Assembly (NCBI RefSeq): GCF_030272695.1
Contig: NZ_JARFYN010000010.1
Location: 165,662 to 229,661 of the forward strand
DNA: 64,000 nt
Direction of reading: 5' to 3'
DNA from: Martinezella calliandrae
Lineage (GTDB): Bacteria; Pseudomonadota; Alphaproteobacteria; Rhizobiales; Rhizobiaceae
Shown here: positions 53,859 through 61,958 of the stretch, one piece after another
How the letters are laid out: each line of letters starts with the position of its first letter
Position numbering within the stretch: the first letter of the stretch is position 1
Translations under genes and position numbers: made by a program
The notes under the pieces: model-generated
Database searches by the model: none
Told to the model about the DNA's origin: nothing
Seen by the model: the letters and a program-made list of their open reading frames with translations, nothing else

Positions 53859-54607
53859 CATCGCTGCAGTTCGAAGACGAAGTCATAGACATCGCCTTTA
53901 TAGCGGCTCTCGCAATATTCGACGATCTGTCCGTCGGCAAGGAAGCAGCGGCGCTCGGTCATCAGCAGCGGGGCCCCCGGGTCGCAATGAAGATGCTGCG
54001 CATCCTCTGCGGATGCCGCACGCGACCGCATTCTCTGAATGGCCCGTTGCGGTAGGAATCCGCGTGCCTCCAGGGCGTCATAGAGCGAGTCCTTGACCAT
54101 CTCTGCCGAGGGCAGGAAGCGAACCGGTACCGCCGAAATCTCGACGGCGATCGGTACGCCATCGGCAGTCCGGATACGCTTCATGCGCACGACATTGCTG
54201 TTTCCGGCAACACCCAAAGCCATCATCTCGGTTGGAGAAGGCCGGCTTATTTGTTTGGAAAGCCAAACACATCCCGGAACAAGCCCGCGGGCGATGATGT
54301 CTTCGGAAAAACTTGTCAGCGTCGCCAAGGATTTTTCGACGCGCGACCCAACTTCCGTCTTGAAGCCATGGCGGCGGTTGAGAAAGCCTTCCTCCTCGAG
54401 CAGCGCCAACGCCTTGCGCACGGTCACACGAGAGAGCTGCAACGTATCGGCCAGAACGCGTTCCCCGGGCAAGACCGCGCCAGCCTTCAACACGTTCGAC
54501 AGGATCGCAGTTTCGATCGCCGCCTTCAGCCGCTTGTAGAGCGGCAGGCCTAGTGCCGTTGCTTCCAGTTCCCTGCTGACGAGTTCGATCAACCCATCCG
54601 TCGTCAT
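53858..54607 (-). CDS. GntR-family regulator with UTRA ligand domain
   Basis: 249 residues. The ATG at 54607 has GGGAG 5 bases ahead. Winged helix PLYKRLKAAIETAILSNVLK, AGAVLPGERVLADTLQLSRV and TVRKALALLEEEGFLNRRHG, then a UTRA effector domain (ATLTSFSEDIIARGLVPGCV; GVPIAVEISAVPVRFLPSAE; YCESRYKGDVYDFVFELQR). HutC-subfamily members such as NagR/YvoA sense amino-sugar phosphates, which fits the adjacent NanE-NanK-like enzyme. Confidence 0.92.
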   Translation of the reverse strand: MTTDGLIELVSRELEATALGLPLYKRLKAAIETAILSNVLKAGAVLPGERVLADTLQLSRVTVRKALALLEEEGFLNRRHGFKTEVGSRVEKSLATLTSFSEDIIARGLVPGCVWLSKQISRPSPTEMMALGVAGNSNVVRMKRIRTADGVPIAVEISAVPVRFLPSAEMVKDSLYDALEARGFLPQRAIQRMRSRAASAEDAQHLHCDPGAPLLMTERRCFLADGQIVEYCESRYKGDVYDFVFELQR

Positions 54608-54664
54608 GCGCGCTCCCGTCTCAAGTTTCGACAGATCATATTTTTCCGAAGACCTATCTGGACC

Positions 54665-54675
54665 TATACTGGTAT
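54665..54675. promoter_or_regulatory. Second copy of the GntR-type operator core
   Basis: TATACTGGTAT lies about 58 bp upstream of the GntR gene start and matches the CTGGTAT arm found ahead of the nan gene. TATCTGGAC at 54655-54663 is a partial further copy. Autoregulation is suggested. Confidence 0.5.
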
Positions 54676-54799
54676 TAAAGTGAAAGGGCAATTGCGCACC
54701 GATAGAACTGTCGCATTGCGCCGCTCTTGCCGGTCATTTTTCCAGGCAAAACTGTTACTAGCCAATCAATTGATCAATAACGGGGTGTCGTTCACCTAT

Positions 54800-54892
54800 A
54801 TGAACTCCGAGGTAAAGAGCGCCGGTCGTACCCTCGACATCCTGGAATATTTGGCCGAACGGCGCGAGGCGGTCGCCCTGTCGCAGATCATC
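54800..54892 (+). pseudogene. Truncated IclR-family regulator (N-terminal fragment)
   Basis: About 31 codons read MNSEVKSAGRTLDILEYLAE, then RREAVALSQII, which is the start of an IclR winged-helix domain up to the second helix. After that the frame departs from the family and runs antisense through the Nudix gene. The effector domain is missing altogether. The 326-bp gap between the GntR gene and the Nudix gene holds nothing else I recognise. Confidence 0.65.
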
Positions 54893-54933
54893 AGGGATCG
54901 AAAAGCAGCGTTCATGGGCCGGTGTAGCGAACG

Positions 54934-55467
54934 CTACTTCTTCGCCTTTGTCCGCCTGAGTTTGCGCTCGGCAATCAGGAAAAGGCCCTTGAGTTCGGGT
55001 TCGCGCACACGGCTGGCAGCTTCGGTGAAGGAGACCCAATCGATACTGCGCTGCCCCCTTTCCGGATAGTTCTCGCAGATCTTTTCGACTTCAAGAAGGT
55101 GCAGTTGGACGACGCAGGGAACGCGGTTTCCGTCGTCAAGTTGTTTGAGGTAGGTGAAATAGCCAAACGGCTTCTTCTTGATCTTGCCGCGCACACCGGC
55201 TTCCTCGAAAGCCTCTATCGCGGCAACTTCGTGCGGCTTTTTCCCCTTTATCGGCCAGCCCTTCGGAATAATCCAGCGCCCGCTTTGGCGGCTGGTGACG
55301 ACAAGCACTTCCAGCATATCGAGTTCGGGGTGTCTGCGGTAACAGATCGCCGCATATTGTTCGTATGCGGGACCGTGAAACAATGCTGCGGCATGGAGGG
55401 CGAGATCGGACAGAAACCTGTCCGATCCTCCGATGGATTTCGTCCGCGACTGGATCGAAGGTGCCAT
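54934..55467 (-). CDS. Nudix hydrolase
   Basis: 177 residues from the ATG at 55467 (AGGGGTGG ahead). The Nudix box is G-x5-E-x7-REUXEE-like: GWPIKGKKPHEVAAIEAFEE followed by AGVRGK (~residues 82-107). The first E of the box appears as K-K-P-H-E, as in the DIPP/NudF-related rhizobial group. It probably hydrolyses a diphosphorylated nucleotide or inositol derivative; the substrate is unknown. It begins 4 bases after the LacI gene and should be co-transcribed with it. Confidence 0.85.
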   Translation of the reverse strand: MAPSIQSRTKSIGGSDRFLSDLALHAAALFHGPAYEQYAAICYRRHPELDMLEVLVVTSRQSGRWIIPKGWPIKGKKPHEVAAIEAFEEAGVRGKIKKKPFGYFTYLKQLDDGNRVPCVVQLHLLEVEKICENYPERGQRSIDWVSFTEAASRVREPELKGLFLIAERKLRRTKAKK

Positions 55468-55471
55468 GTCG

Positions 55472-56485
55472 TCAGCCACCCCTGATTGTGCCGCGCCAAA
55501 CGAGATCGGCATGAAGGCGGATGGCGGACGCCCGTCCTTCCGGGTTTGCGACCGGCCCACTTTCGAGCCAGGAAACGGCCTCCCGAGCGATAGTGGTGAG
55601 TGGCTGGGCAAAGGTCGTCAGCTGATAGGATGCCCAGGAGGCATGCTCGATGTCGTCGAAACCGGCGACGCAGAGCTGTTGGGGAACAGAGATGGAAAAC
55701 TGGTGGCGGGCAGCATCCATAAAACCGCAGGCAAGCAGGTCGGTGGCGCAAAAGACGGCATCCGGCCGCTGGCTCCGGGTGAGAAGCCGCTGCGCAAGAA
55801 CCCTGCCGCTTTCATAGCTGGTCCAGCCATAGCGCTCGACGACAACATCAAGGCCCTGCGCCCTCGCCGCGGCAACGAAGCCGCTCTCCCGTGCCATGAG
55901 GCTTGGCGTGCCAGCTTGCGAATTGGCAAAGGCCAGCTTGCGGCAGCCGGCGCGAAGGAAGGCGGTCAGGATGCGACCGGCCGCCTCTTCGTCGTCGAGA
56001 TTGATCCGGAAGGGTCCATCCTGCTCGTCGTCGCGATTGATCAATATTAGGCGCTGACCGCTCTTCAGGCAGAGCTGCGTGATGGACTTGTCCGGCATTC
56101 CCGAGAGGATGATCGAGGCGTCGGCGCGGTAACGGATCGCTTGGCGCAGCGCCAGGTCGACACTGCCGTCCGAAAGATCGGTGTTGACGAGCATGGCAAT
56201 CTTGCCGCTGTGTTGTAATTCCTGCGTCAGCACCTTGATCAAGCCGGAGCGATGAGGCGAGGCCAAATCGGACACGATCAGGCAGACGATGCCGCTTTCG
56301 TTGCGCATCAGCCCGCGAGCGAGGTGATTGACGTGATAGCCAAGTGCGTCCGCTACCTCCAGCACCTTCCGTCGCGTCTCGGGCGACACGCTCGCCCCCG
56401 GCGTGAACGCGCGCGACACGGCCGAGCGGGAGACCCCGGCGCGATCAGCCACTTCCTGTGCGCTCACGAACACTTTCTGCGACAC
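55472..56485 (-). CDS. LacI-family transcriptional regulator
   Basis: 337 residues from a GTG at 56485 that has GGGAG 6 bases upstream; a GTG at 56515 would add ten residues without such a site. DNA-binding domain VFVSAQEVADRAGVSRSAVS with RAFTPGASVSPETRRKVLEV, hinge YHVNHLARGLMRNESGIVCL. The effector domain resembles LacI-type regulators with a DDE/DLL-AC-C pattern (FCATDLLACGFMDAARHQFS). No metabolic genes are adjacent except the Nudix hydrolase, so the regulon is elsewhere. Confidence 0.9.
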   Translation of the reverse strand: MSQKVFVSAQEVADRAGVSRSAVSRAFTPGASVSPETRRKVLEVADALGYHVNHLARGLMRNESGIVCLIVSDLASPHRSGLIKVLTQELQHSGKIAMLVNTDLSDGSVDLALRQAIRYRADASIILSGMPDKSITQLCLKSGQRLILINRDDEQDGPFRINLDDEEAAGRILTAFLRAGCRKLAFANSQAGTPSLMARESGFVAAARAQGLDVVVERYGWTSYESGRVLAQRLLTRSQRPDAVFCATDLLACGFMDAARHQFSISVPQQLCVAGFDDIEHASWASYQLTTFAQPLTTIAREAVSWLESGPVANPEGRASAIRLHADLVWRGTIRGG

Positions 56486-56734
56486 GCCATTCTCCCTGCT
56501 CGCCGGCGACTCCACCTAATGATGCAATTGCTTGCACTATCATGTGAGCCGCCGCAGTGACAGTTTTATGAAAAAGGCTGTTGATGGGTGCGGTTGGGCT
56601 GTGCGGCATTTGCACGCGCTTGCAAGGTTTGCGGGACGAGCAAGGCAGGAGACGAATGCGTGTTTGGCGCGACGCTCAGTCACGCGGACCAAGTTTGATC
56701 TCGGCGTTTTGGTGTTGCGGGTGAAGCGATCTGA

Positions 56735-57421
56735 TCAACGATAGTCTTCGGTTCCGCCCCGCTCGCTGATCAGCGGCACGAAAATTACGGCGCCGAGATT
56801 TTGGGTCGCAAAATCATCCGGGCCTTTTCGCAGGATTTTCAGAAGCGTCTGCCTGCTCTCCTCCGGCCCCACCGGGATGATCAGCCTGCCGCCGATCGCC
56901 AGCTGCTCTTTCAGGACCCGAGGCACCTCCGGGGCAGCGGCGGAGACCAGGATGGCGTCGAAGGGCGTCGCTTCCGGCCATCCCCTCGAACCGTCTCCGC
57001 AACGCAAATCGACATTGTCATAGCCGAGACGATACAGTCGTTCGGCCGCTCCCGCCGCCAGAGAGGCGTGGCGCTCCACGGCGATGACATGAGCGGCTAT
57101 GCGGCTGAGGATGGCAGCCGCATAGCCGAGCCCGGCGCCGATTTCGAGAACCTTGTCGGTGGACTTGACTTCAGCCGCCTCGACCATCAGCGCGACCATG
57201 TAGGGCTGCGAGATCGTCTGCCCATGGCCTATCGGCAGTGGGCAGTCGTTATAGGCAAACATCTCGAAGCCCTTCTCGACAAACATTTCCCGTGGCACTC
57301 GGCGCATGGCGTCTAGTATCGCCGGATCGCGAATGCCGCGCCCGGCGATCTGCTTTTCTACCATGCGAAGACGTCCGTGCATCGTCGGCTGTCTCCACGA
57401 CCGAAACATTCCCAGGTTCAC
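56735..57421 (-). CDS. pcm: Protein-L-isoaspartate O-methyltransferase
   Basis: 228 residues from a GTG at 57421 overlapping the stop of the CBS gene (GTGA); an ATG four codons later is an alternative. Typical motifs: FVEKGFEMFAYNDCPLPIGH, GQTISQPYMVALMVEAAEV, the SAM motif KVLEIGAGLGYAAAILSRIA, and GGRLIIPVG. It repairs isomerised aspartates in aged or stressed proteins in the cytoplasm. Translational coupling to the CBS gene suggests a shared stress role. Confidence 0.93.
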   Translation of the reverse strand: MNLGMFRSWRQPTMHGRLRMVEKQIAGRGIRDPAILDAMRRVPREMFVEKGFEMFAYNDCPLPIGHGQTISQPYMVALMVEAAEVKSTDKVLEIGAGLGYAAAILSRIAAHVIAVERHASLAAGAAERLYRLGYDNVDLRCGDGSRGWPEATPFDAILVSAAAPEVPRVLKEQLAIGGRLIIPVGPEESRQTLLKILRKGPDDFATQNLGAVIFVPLISERGGTEDYR

Positions 57422-57852
57422 GTCGTTTGGCTATGTTCGCCACCGTGGCGCGAAATGCTCTTCAACGCTTCGCTGGCTGCACCATTGCCTTGGGCGACAG
57501 CGATGTCACCGAGCGACAGGATACCGACCAGCCGCTTGCTATGATCCAGCACGGGCAGACGCCGAACCTTGATATTGCCCATGTTACGGCAGACCTCATC
57601 GATCTCCTGATCGTCGAAGCAATATTTGACTTCCGATGTCATAACATCGCGGACCTTCGCGTCCGGGCCCCTGCCCCTGGCGATGCCGCGGATGGCGATA
57701 TCACGATCGGTGATCATGCCGACCAAACGATCATGGTCGCCGACCGGCAGGATACCGGCATCAAGATCCGCCATCGTCTTTGCGGCCTCTAGGATCGTCT
57801 CGTCGGGATTGGTGATGCGCACATCGTGCGTCATGGCGTCTCGAACTTTCAT
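57418..57852 (-). CDS. CBS-domain pair protein
   Basis: 144 residues from the ATG at 57852 (GGAGGAACCA ahead); an ATG at 57864 overlaps that site. Two CBS domains: residues ~1-60 (MKVRDAMTHDVRITNPDETI, GILPVGDHDRLVGMITDRDI) and ~70-130 (KVRDVMTSEVKYCFDDQEID, RRLPVLDHSKRLVGILSLGD). Such proteins bind adenine nucleotides and act as sensors; the partner is unknown. The last ~15 residues are polar (SISRHGGEHSQTT). Confidence 0.9.
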   Translation of the reverse strand: MKVRDAMTHDVRITNPDETILEAAKTMADLDAGILPVGDHDRLVGMITDRDIAIRGIARGRGPDAKVRDVMTSEVKYCFDDQEIDEVCRNMGNIKVRRLPVLDHSKRLVGILSLGDIAVAQGNGAASEALKSISRHGGEHSQTT

Positions 57853-58026
57853 TGGTTCCTCCATGATCGGACGCCGGTGTCCGGGCTTTAACCGCAGGAC
57901 ACATCCTTTAGCGACCTTAGATCGGGCGGCGCCCGGCTCCCCACTGGTCGCGGCCCTCTTCTGAGAGCCCGCTACAACAACAAGCGAAGCGTCGATCAGT
58001 TCCAGCCGCCTCGCGGATATTCGAAA

Positions 58027-58254
58027 TTACATCTCGAATTCGTCGTTTTCACGGGGCGAAAGCAGTTCGACAAGCTCAGCCACCCTGCCGCTTGGCAGCG
58101 TCCTACCCTCACCAATCAGCGCCTCGTCATTGTTGACCCAGGCCCAGGCTTCCGCGAGCTCCCCGAGTGTTGCCCCGGTTGCGAAGACGTCCGCCATCAG
58201 GGTCTCGTCGATGGGGCCGAGAACGGAGACGATATCTTTTGCAGTTATGGTCAT
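58027..58254 (-). CDS. Small conserved-type protein of unknown function
   Basis: 75 residues from the ATG at 58254, GGGAG at 7 bases; an ATG two codons earlier overlaps that site. Acidic and helical (VLGPIDETLMADVFATGATL, ELAEAWAWVNNDEALIGEGR, VAELVELLSPRENDEFEM). Codon use and ribosome site look real. I do not recognise a family. It lies between the CBS and MgtC-type genes, and diverges from the latter. Confidence 0.65.
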   Translation of the reverse strand: MTITAKDIVSVLGPIDETLMADVFATGATLGELAEAWAWVNNDEALIGEGRTLPSGRVAELVELLSPRENDEFEM

Positions 58255-58414
58255 GCGCATTCTCCCGAAATGGCGGGCTCCTGAAATGGCGGCTCCTGAA
58301 ATGACAGGCGGGCTATCGCAAGAGCCCTTTCACCTCCTTGGGAACGGAACGAAATCCCTCCAGCTTTGTTCCGGCATTCGAAAGCGGCCAAGAAACGAAC
58401 GGGAGGAGGCTGCG

Positions 58415-59140
58415 ATGCCAAGCACGATGATCGAGACCATGCCCTTGACCCCGACATGGATGGAGATTGCGACGCGCCTCCTACTGGTCATTGCCGCCGG
58501 CGGGCTGATTGGGCTCAATCGCGAGGCCGGCGGACATGCCGCCGGGTTTCGGACGACGATCCTGGTCGGGTTGGCGGCATGCCTGGCCATGATCCAGGCC
58601 AACCTGCTGCTCTCCGTGACGGGCAAATCACCCCAGTCATTTGTCTCAATGGACATCCTGCGCTTTCCGCTCGGCGTTTTGACAGGAGTCGGCTTTATCG
58701 GTGGCGGCGCCATTCTCAAGCGCGGGGATCTGGTCACCGGCGTGACGACAGCCGCAACGCTCTGGATCATGACGGCGATTGGCCTTTGTATCGGTGGTGG
58801 CCAGGCGGTCGTTGGGTCCGCTGCAGCCGTGGCGGCGTTTATCGTGCTGTCGCCCTTCAAATGGCTCGACGAGCTGATATCGCATCGACAAAAGGCACAC
58901 GTGGTGATCGAGCATGCCCAGAGCGCCGATATCGCCAAGATCCAAGCAGCATTTGATCCGCTCGGATATTCCTTTTGTTTCATCGGCAAGTCGATAAAAG
59001 AGCCCGATGCGGCGATCCTTGCCTCCTATCAAGTGCGATGGAAGCACGCCGGTGCCAGTGGCGGCGCGCAGGAACTGCTCGCTTCTATCGAAGAGCACTA
59101 CAAGGTCGTGTCTTTCGAGATGTTGACAACGACGAACTGA
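58415..59140 (+). CDS. MgtC/SapB-family membrane protein
   Basis: 241 residues. GGGAGGAGG precedes the ATG at 58415. Four to five N-terminal helices with the family motif GGLIGLNREAGGHAAGFRTT and GVLTGVGFIGGGAILKRGDL, then GVTTAATLWIMTAIGLCIGG. The C-terminal ~85 residues are a soluble ACT-like extension. MgtC proteins act in acid, low-Mg or phosphate stress by affecting ATP synthase or membrane potential; the exact role here is not shown. Confidence 0.9.
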   Translation: MPSTMIETMPLTPTWMEIATRLLLVIAAGGLIGLNREAGGHAAGFRTTILVGLAACLAMIQANLLLSVTGKSPQSFVSMDILRFPLGVLTGVGFIGGGAILKRGDLVTGVTTAATLWIMTAIGLCIGGGQAVVGSAAAVAAFIVLSPFKWLDELISHRQKAHVVIEHAQSADIAKIQAAFDPLGYSFCFIGKSIKEPDAAILASYQVRWKHAGASGGAQELLASIEEHYKVVSFEMLTTTN

Positions 59141-59208
59141 CCATGGGTTGGCTGCCTCGGAACATTCTTGGCCGGCGACGGTTTGCCTTTGAAAGACAGG
59201 AGGATGTC

Positions 59209-59565
59209 ATGGTCAAAATGAGACAGATGGAACCGAGGAAAGCCCGCGCCGGCAAGGCCGATATACGCACCCGACAAGCGCTCGATCAGGCGGCTGGCGG
59301 TTCCGCAGACATTGACGGGTCGGGCGCCGACACACGAGAAGCGAAATATGCCTATTACGAGCCGGGCACCGACGATTCGCGGTCGGCCGATACCAAGGAT
59401 TGTGAAAGTCAGCGCATGAAAGCCTTGGACGCTGCCGCCGGCCGGATCGCAGAGGCCGTGAGGGCTTCGCGACCGCGAGAGCATCACACGATGCGCAATG
59501 CCACGGTGCTGGCAATCGGCGGGATCGCCGGCTTTTTGCTGCGCGGAGTTCTGACGGGGCGATAA
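59209..59565 (+). CDS. Small protein with C-terminal membrane segment, function unknown
   Basis: 118 residues from the ATG at 59209, seven bases after AGGAGG. The first ~90 residues are polar and probably disordered (KARAGKADIRTRQALDQAAG). The C-terminal end is a glycine-rich hydrophobic stretch (TVLAIGGIAGFLLRGVLTGR), giving a tail-anchored layout like ElaB/YqjD-type ribosome-associated proteins, although no DUF883 motif is clear. Lies between mgtC-like and BON genes, same direction. Confidence 0.7.
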   Translation: MVKMRQMEPRKARAGKADIRTRQALDQAAGGSADIDGSGADTREAKYAYYEPGTDDSRSADTKDCESQRMKALDAAAGRIAEAVRASRPREHHTMRNATVLAIGGIAGFLLRGVLTGR

Positions 59566-59641
59566 GTGGGGCCGAACGCAGACATGGAACCTTATGGCGT
59601 TTTCCTTGTTGCGCTTCATGAGCCAACGAAGGGAGGCGGTC

Positions 59642-59932
59642 ATGCAACGCCGGCACAAAGAACATAACGCTGAGGCTAAGAGAAACCCGTTCAAGCTCTC
59701 CGAAACGCAGTGGCGGCCCGATGCAGAGATCCTCGCGGAGATTCGGGAGAGATTGAAGGAAGACCCACTGCTGGATCACGCCAGCATCTTCGTTTCGGTC
59801 AGCAGCGGTCGCGTTCTCATCGAAGGATCGGTCGAAAGCGACGAATCCAAGCGACGGGCCGAAACACATTCCCGCCAAGTGAGCGGCATCAGCGGTCATG
59901 ACAGCAATCTCTGCATCCGCAGGCCGCGATAG
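59642..59932 (+). CDS. BON-domain protein
   Basis: 96 residues from the ATG at 59642 (GGGAGGCGG ahead). Residues ~25-90 form one BON domain (DAEILAEIRERLKEDPLLDH, FVSVSSGRVLIEGSVESDES, KRRAETHSRQVSGISGHDSN). No signal peptide is seen, so it seems cytoplasmic, unlike OsmY. BON domains bind phospholipid and often serve osmotic or envelope stress. Confidence 0.85.
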   Translation: MQRRHKEHNAEAKRNPFKLSETQWRPDAEILAEIRERLKEDPLLDHASIFVSVSSGRVLIEGSVESDESKRRAETHSRQVSGISGHDSNLCIRRPR

Positions 59933-59947
59933 GAAGCGAAGACGCAG

Positions 59948-60094
59948 ATGCGCGCATTGCTGATCATCATACTGGCATTGATGGTGGCCTCGGTTCTCAG
60001 CCTCGTCGTCATCAAGCCGTATGTGACTGGAATCAATAGCAAGGACTCCACGGTCGCTCAGAAGACCATCCAGCAACCCGAACCCAAGCCATAG
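59948..60094 (+). CDS. 48-residue single-pass membrane peptide
   Basis: ATG at 59948 with AGGAAG upstream. One hydrophobic helix, MRALLIIILALMVASVLSLV, then a short polar tail ending QQPEPKP. It starts 15 bases after the BON gene and is likely co-transcribed. Function unknown. Confidence 0.6.
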   Translation: MRALLIIILALMVASVLSLVVIKPYVTGINSKDSTVAQKTIQQPEPKP

Positions 60095-60110
60095 GAGCGT
60101 CTCGACGCCT

Positions 60111-60464
60111 TCACTTGCCTTGCGGCCTGTTGTTTTCTTGGGTGTCCAGCTCGTTGCTGGGCGGTATCACCGGTGTCTTACCATCACGCGGCGCCGGCTT
60201 TTCCATTGCATTGTCACCGGTCGCCGGCGGTTTTAGGACACCGCCGCAATCAGCAAGTTTTTGGCCGGTGCTATCCGGAGAACGTGGCGCAGTTTTCCCA
60301 CCTTCGGCCTGGCTGTTGGTACCCGTTGCCGCACAAGGGTCACTGGTTGGCATTTGTTGCGCAGATACGGCTCCGGCCATCGCCACCATCAATGCCGCAA
60401 AGAGTAGCCGCCCACTTGACCGGCACGATGTTTCAGATTTGCGTGGAGATGATGGTGTCGACAC
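60111..60464 (-). CDS. Small exported proline-rich protein, function unknown
   Basis: About 117 residues. The start is uncertain: a GTG at 60464 after AGGA gives a positively charged lead and a signal sequence (RLLFAALMVAMAGAVSA, cut before QQ); an ATG at 60509 overlaps the upstream gene more. The mature part carries two cysteines (TSDPCAATGTNSQAEGGKTA and KLADCGGVLKPPATGDNAME) and ends in a polar Pro-rich tail (KTPVIPPSNELDTQENN). I recognise the style of small rhizobial exported proteins, but no function. Confidence 0.6.
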   Translation of the reverse strand: MSTPSSPRKSETSCRSSGRLLFAALMVAMAGAVSAQQMPTSDPCAATGTNSQAEGGKTAPRSPDSTGQKLADCGGVLKPPATGDNAMEKPAPRDGKTPVIPPSNELDTQENNRPQGK

Positions 60465-60756
60465 CGATCCTGCCGCTGACGACACCACGCTGGTGATGTG
60501 TCCTGCCATTGCCTACCTCGATAACCGTATAGAGTTTTTCGTTGCGGAAAACGCTCGCCATGACGGTCGTCTTGTCTTCCGCCGGTGCAGCGTCGATGTC
60601 CATGAAGTCCAGCTCGCGTTCGGCTGCGACAATGCGGGCGTCCCCAGGGGTGCGGGCTGCGACCAGCACTTCCCCATGTGATTTCGCGCCCAGCCAATTG
60701 GGATCGGCGGCGGCTGCGATTGGAACCAGTCGATAAAGCTTCAGGTTCTCGTCCAT
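60433..60756 (-). CDS. Small conserved-type protein of unknown function
   Basis: 107 residues from the ATG at 60756, with GGAGAACGGC ahead. Sequence such as MDENLKLYRLVPIAAAADPN, VLVAARTPGDARIVAAEREL and KLYTVIEVGNGRTHHQRGVV has regular soluble alpha/beta character and good codon use. No domain recognised. Its end may overlap the exported protein gene by about 30 bases. Confidence 0.68.
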   Translation of the reverse strand: MDENLKLYRLVPIAAAADPNWLGAKSHGEVLVAARTPGDARIVAAERELDFMDIDAAPAEDKTTVMASVFRNEKLYTVIEVGNGRTHHQRGVVSGRIGVDTIISTQI

Positions 60757-60954
60757 GCCGTTCTCCATCGTTGAGAGTGCGGAGCTGCAGACCGGATGGA
60801 TCGGAAGCTCGCCTGCCATTTCGTCGGCCACGGAGAGAAAACGGAAAAATCTCCATGTTCTTCAGCACCATCATGTCCGTTTGGCACGGCTTGCAGCTCT
60901 TTTGGCTAACGCCCGGTGGCCATCGATGTTCCAGCCGAGTTCAACGCGACGATC

Positions 60955-61854
60955 TCACTTCAACGTGGCGATGAAGTCACGAAACCACCGCTGGGCCGGA
61001 TGCGCATCGTTGCGCCGATGCCAGGAAAGCACGAAGGGTATTGGCGCAAGATGCAGAGGCGGGGGCAGAACGACGAGCTCTTGCCCCCTGCCCGAAGCCT
61101 CGACGACGCCTGTCATCACAGTCGCAATCATGTCGGAACAAGCGACAAGAACGGGAGCCATGTACATTTGCGGCAACGTCAATCCGAGCTTGCGCTTGAG
61201 GCCGCTTTTTGCGAGCTCCGCATCGACATGACCGAACCGTTCGTTTTCCGGGGAAACCAGGAGGTGCGAGAGCGTCAGGAATCGGTCGAGTGTCAATGGA
61301 CCCAAAGCGGCTGGATGATCCTTTCTGAGGATACAGACGAAGCTTTCTTGGAAGATAGGCCGCGTCAATATCCGTCCGGTCGCTGTCGGCGGGACGCCGA
61401 CGGCGACATCGATTTCGCCGGCGTCCAGCATCGCGATCGCATCGTCTCGCGCGGTAAATTCGCGCAACCGCAGGCTGATGTCGGGTGCCTGCCGGCCGAG
61501 TGCCGCAATTAAACGCGGCAGCAGGACATGGCTTGGATGTTCGGAAAGCCCGAGCGTCAAGGTCGCAGCCGAGGCCGACGGAACAAATTCCTGCGTGAAT
61601 TCCAATGTCCGCTGAATATGCGCCAGCGCATGGGAAAGCGGCTCGGCGAGGTCGAGTGCCCGTGGCGTCGGCTGCAGCCCCTTCGGGCCGCGCACAAATA
61701 GCTCATCGCGCAGAAGCGCCCGCAGGCGGGCTAGAGCCGCACTCATGGCCGGCTGTGTCCGCCCGATCCGGGCGCCCGCTCGCGTGACATTCCGTTCCGC
61801 CATCAAGGCGTCGAAGGCGACGAGAAGGTTCAAGTCGATACCATGCAAATCCAT
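60955..61854 (-). CDS. LysR-family transcriptional regulator
   Basis: 299 residues. N-terminal winged helix DLHGIDLNLLVAFDALMAER, NVTRAGARIGRTQPAMSAAL and ARLRALLRDELFVRGPKGLQ, then the LysR substrate domain (TLTLGLSEHPSHVLLPRLIA, RLREFTARDDAIAMLDAGEI). It belongs to the NodD/SyrM-like subgroup that opens with LNLL. It reads divergently from the ester-cyclase/oxidoreductase pair across a 104-bp promoter region and probably controls it. Confidence 0.93.
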   Translation of the reverse strand: MDLHGIDLNLLVAFDALMAERNVTRAGARIGRTQPAMSAALARLRALLRDELFVRGPKGLQPTPRALDLAEPLSHALAHIQRTLEFTQEFVPSASAATLTLGLSEHPSHVLLPRLIAALGRQAPDISLRLREFTARDDAIAMLDAGEIDVAVGVPPTATGRILTRPIFQESFVCILRKDHPAALGPLTLDRFLTLSHLLVSPENERFGHVDAELAKSGLKRKLGLTLPQMYMAPVLVACSDMIATVMTGVVEASGRGQELVVLPPPLHLAPIPFVLSWHRRNDAHPAQRWFRDFIATLK

Positions 61855-61958
61855 GGGGTGGATGATGCCACATATGAACTATCGATTTCAATCATGATGC
61901 GACGGCTCTTAGATTTTGTTCGGCGGCCTTCCCGCCGATCGAACAGGATCAAGACATC

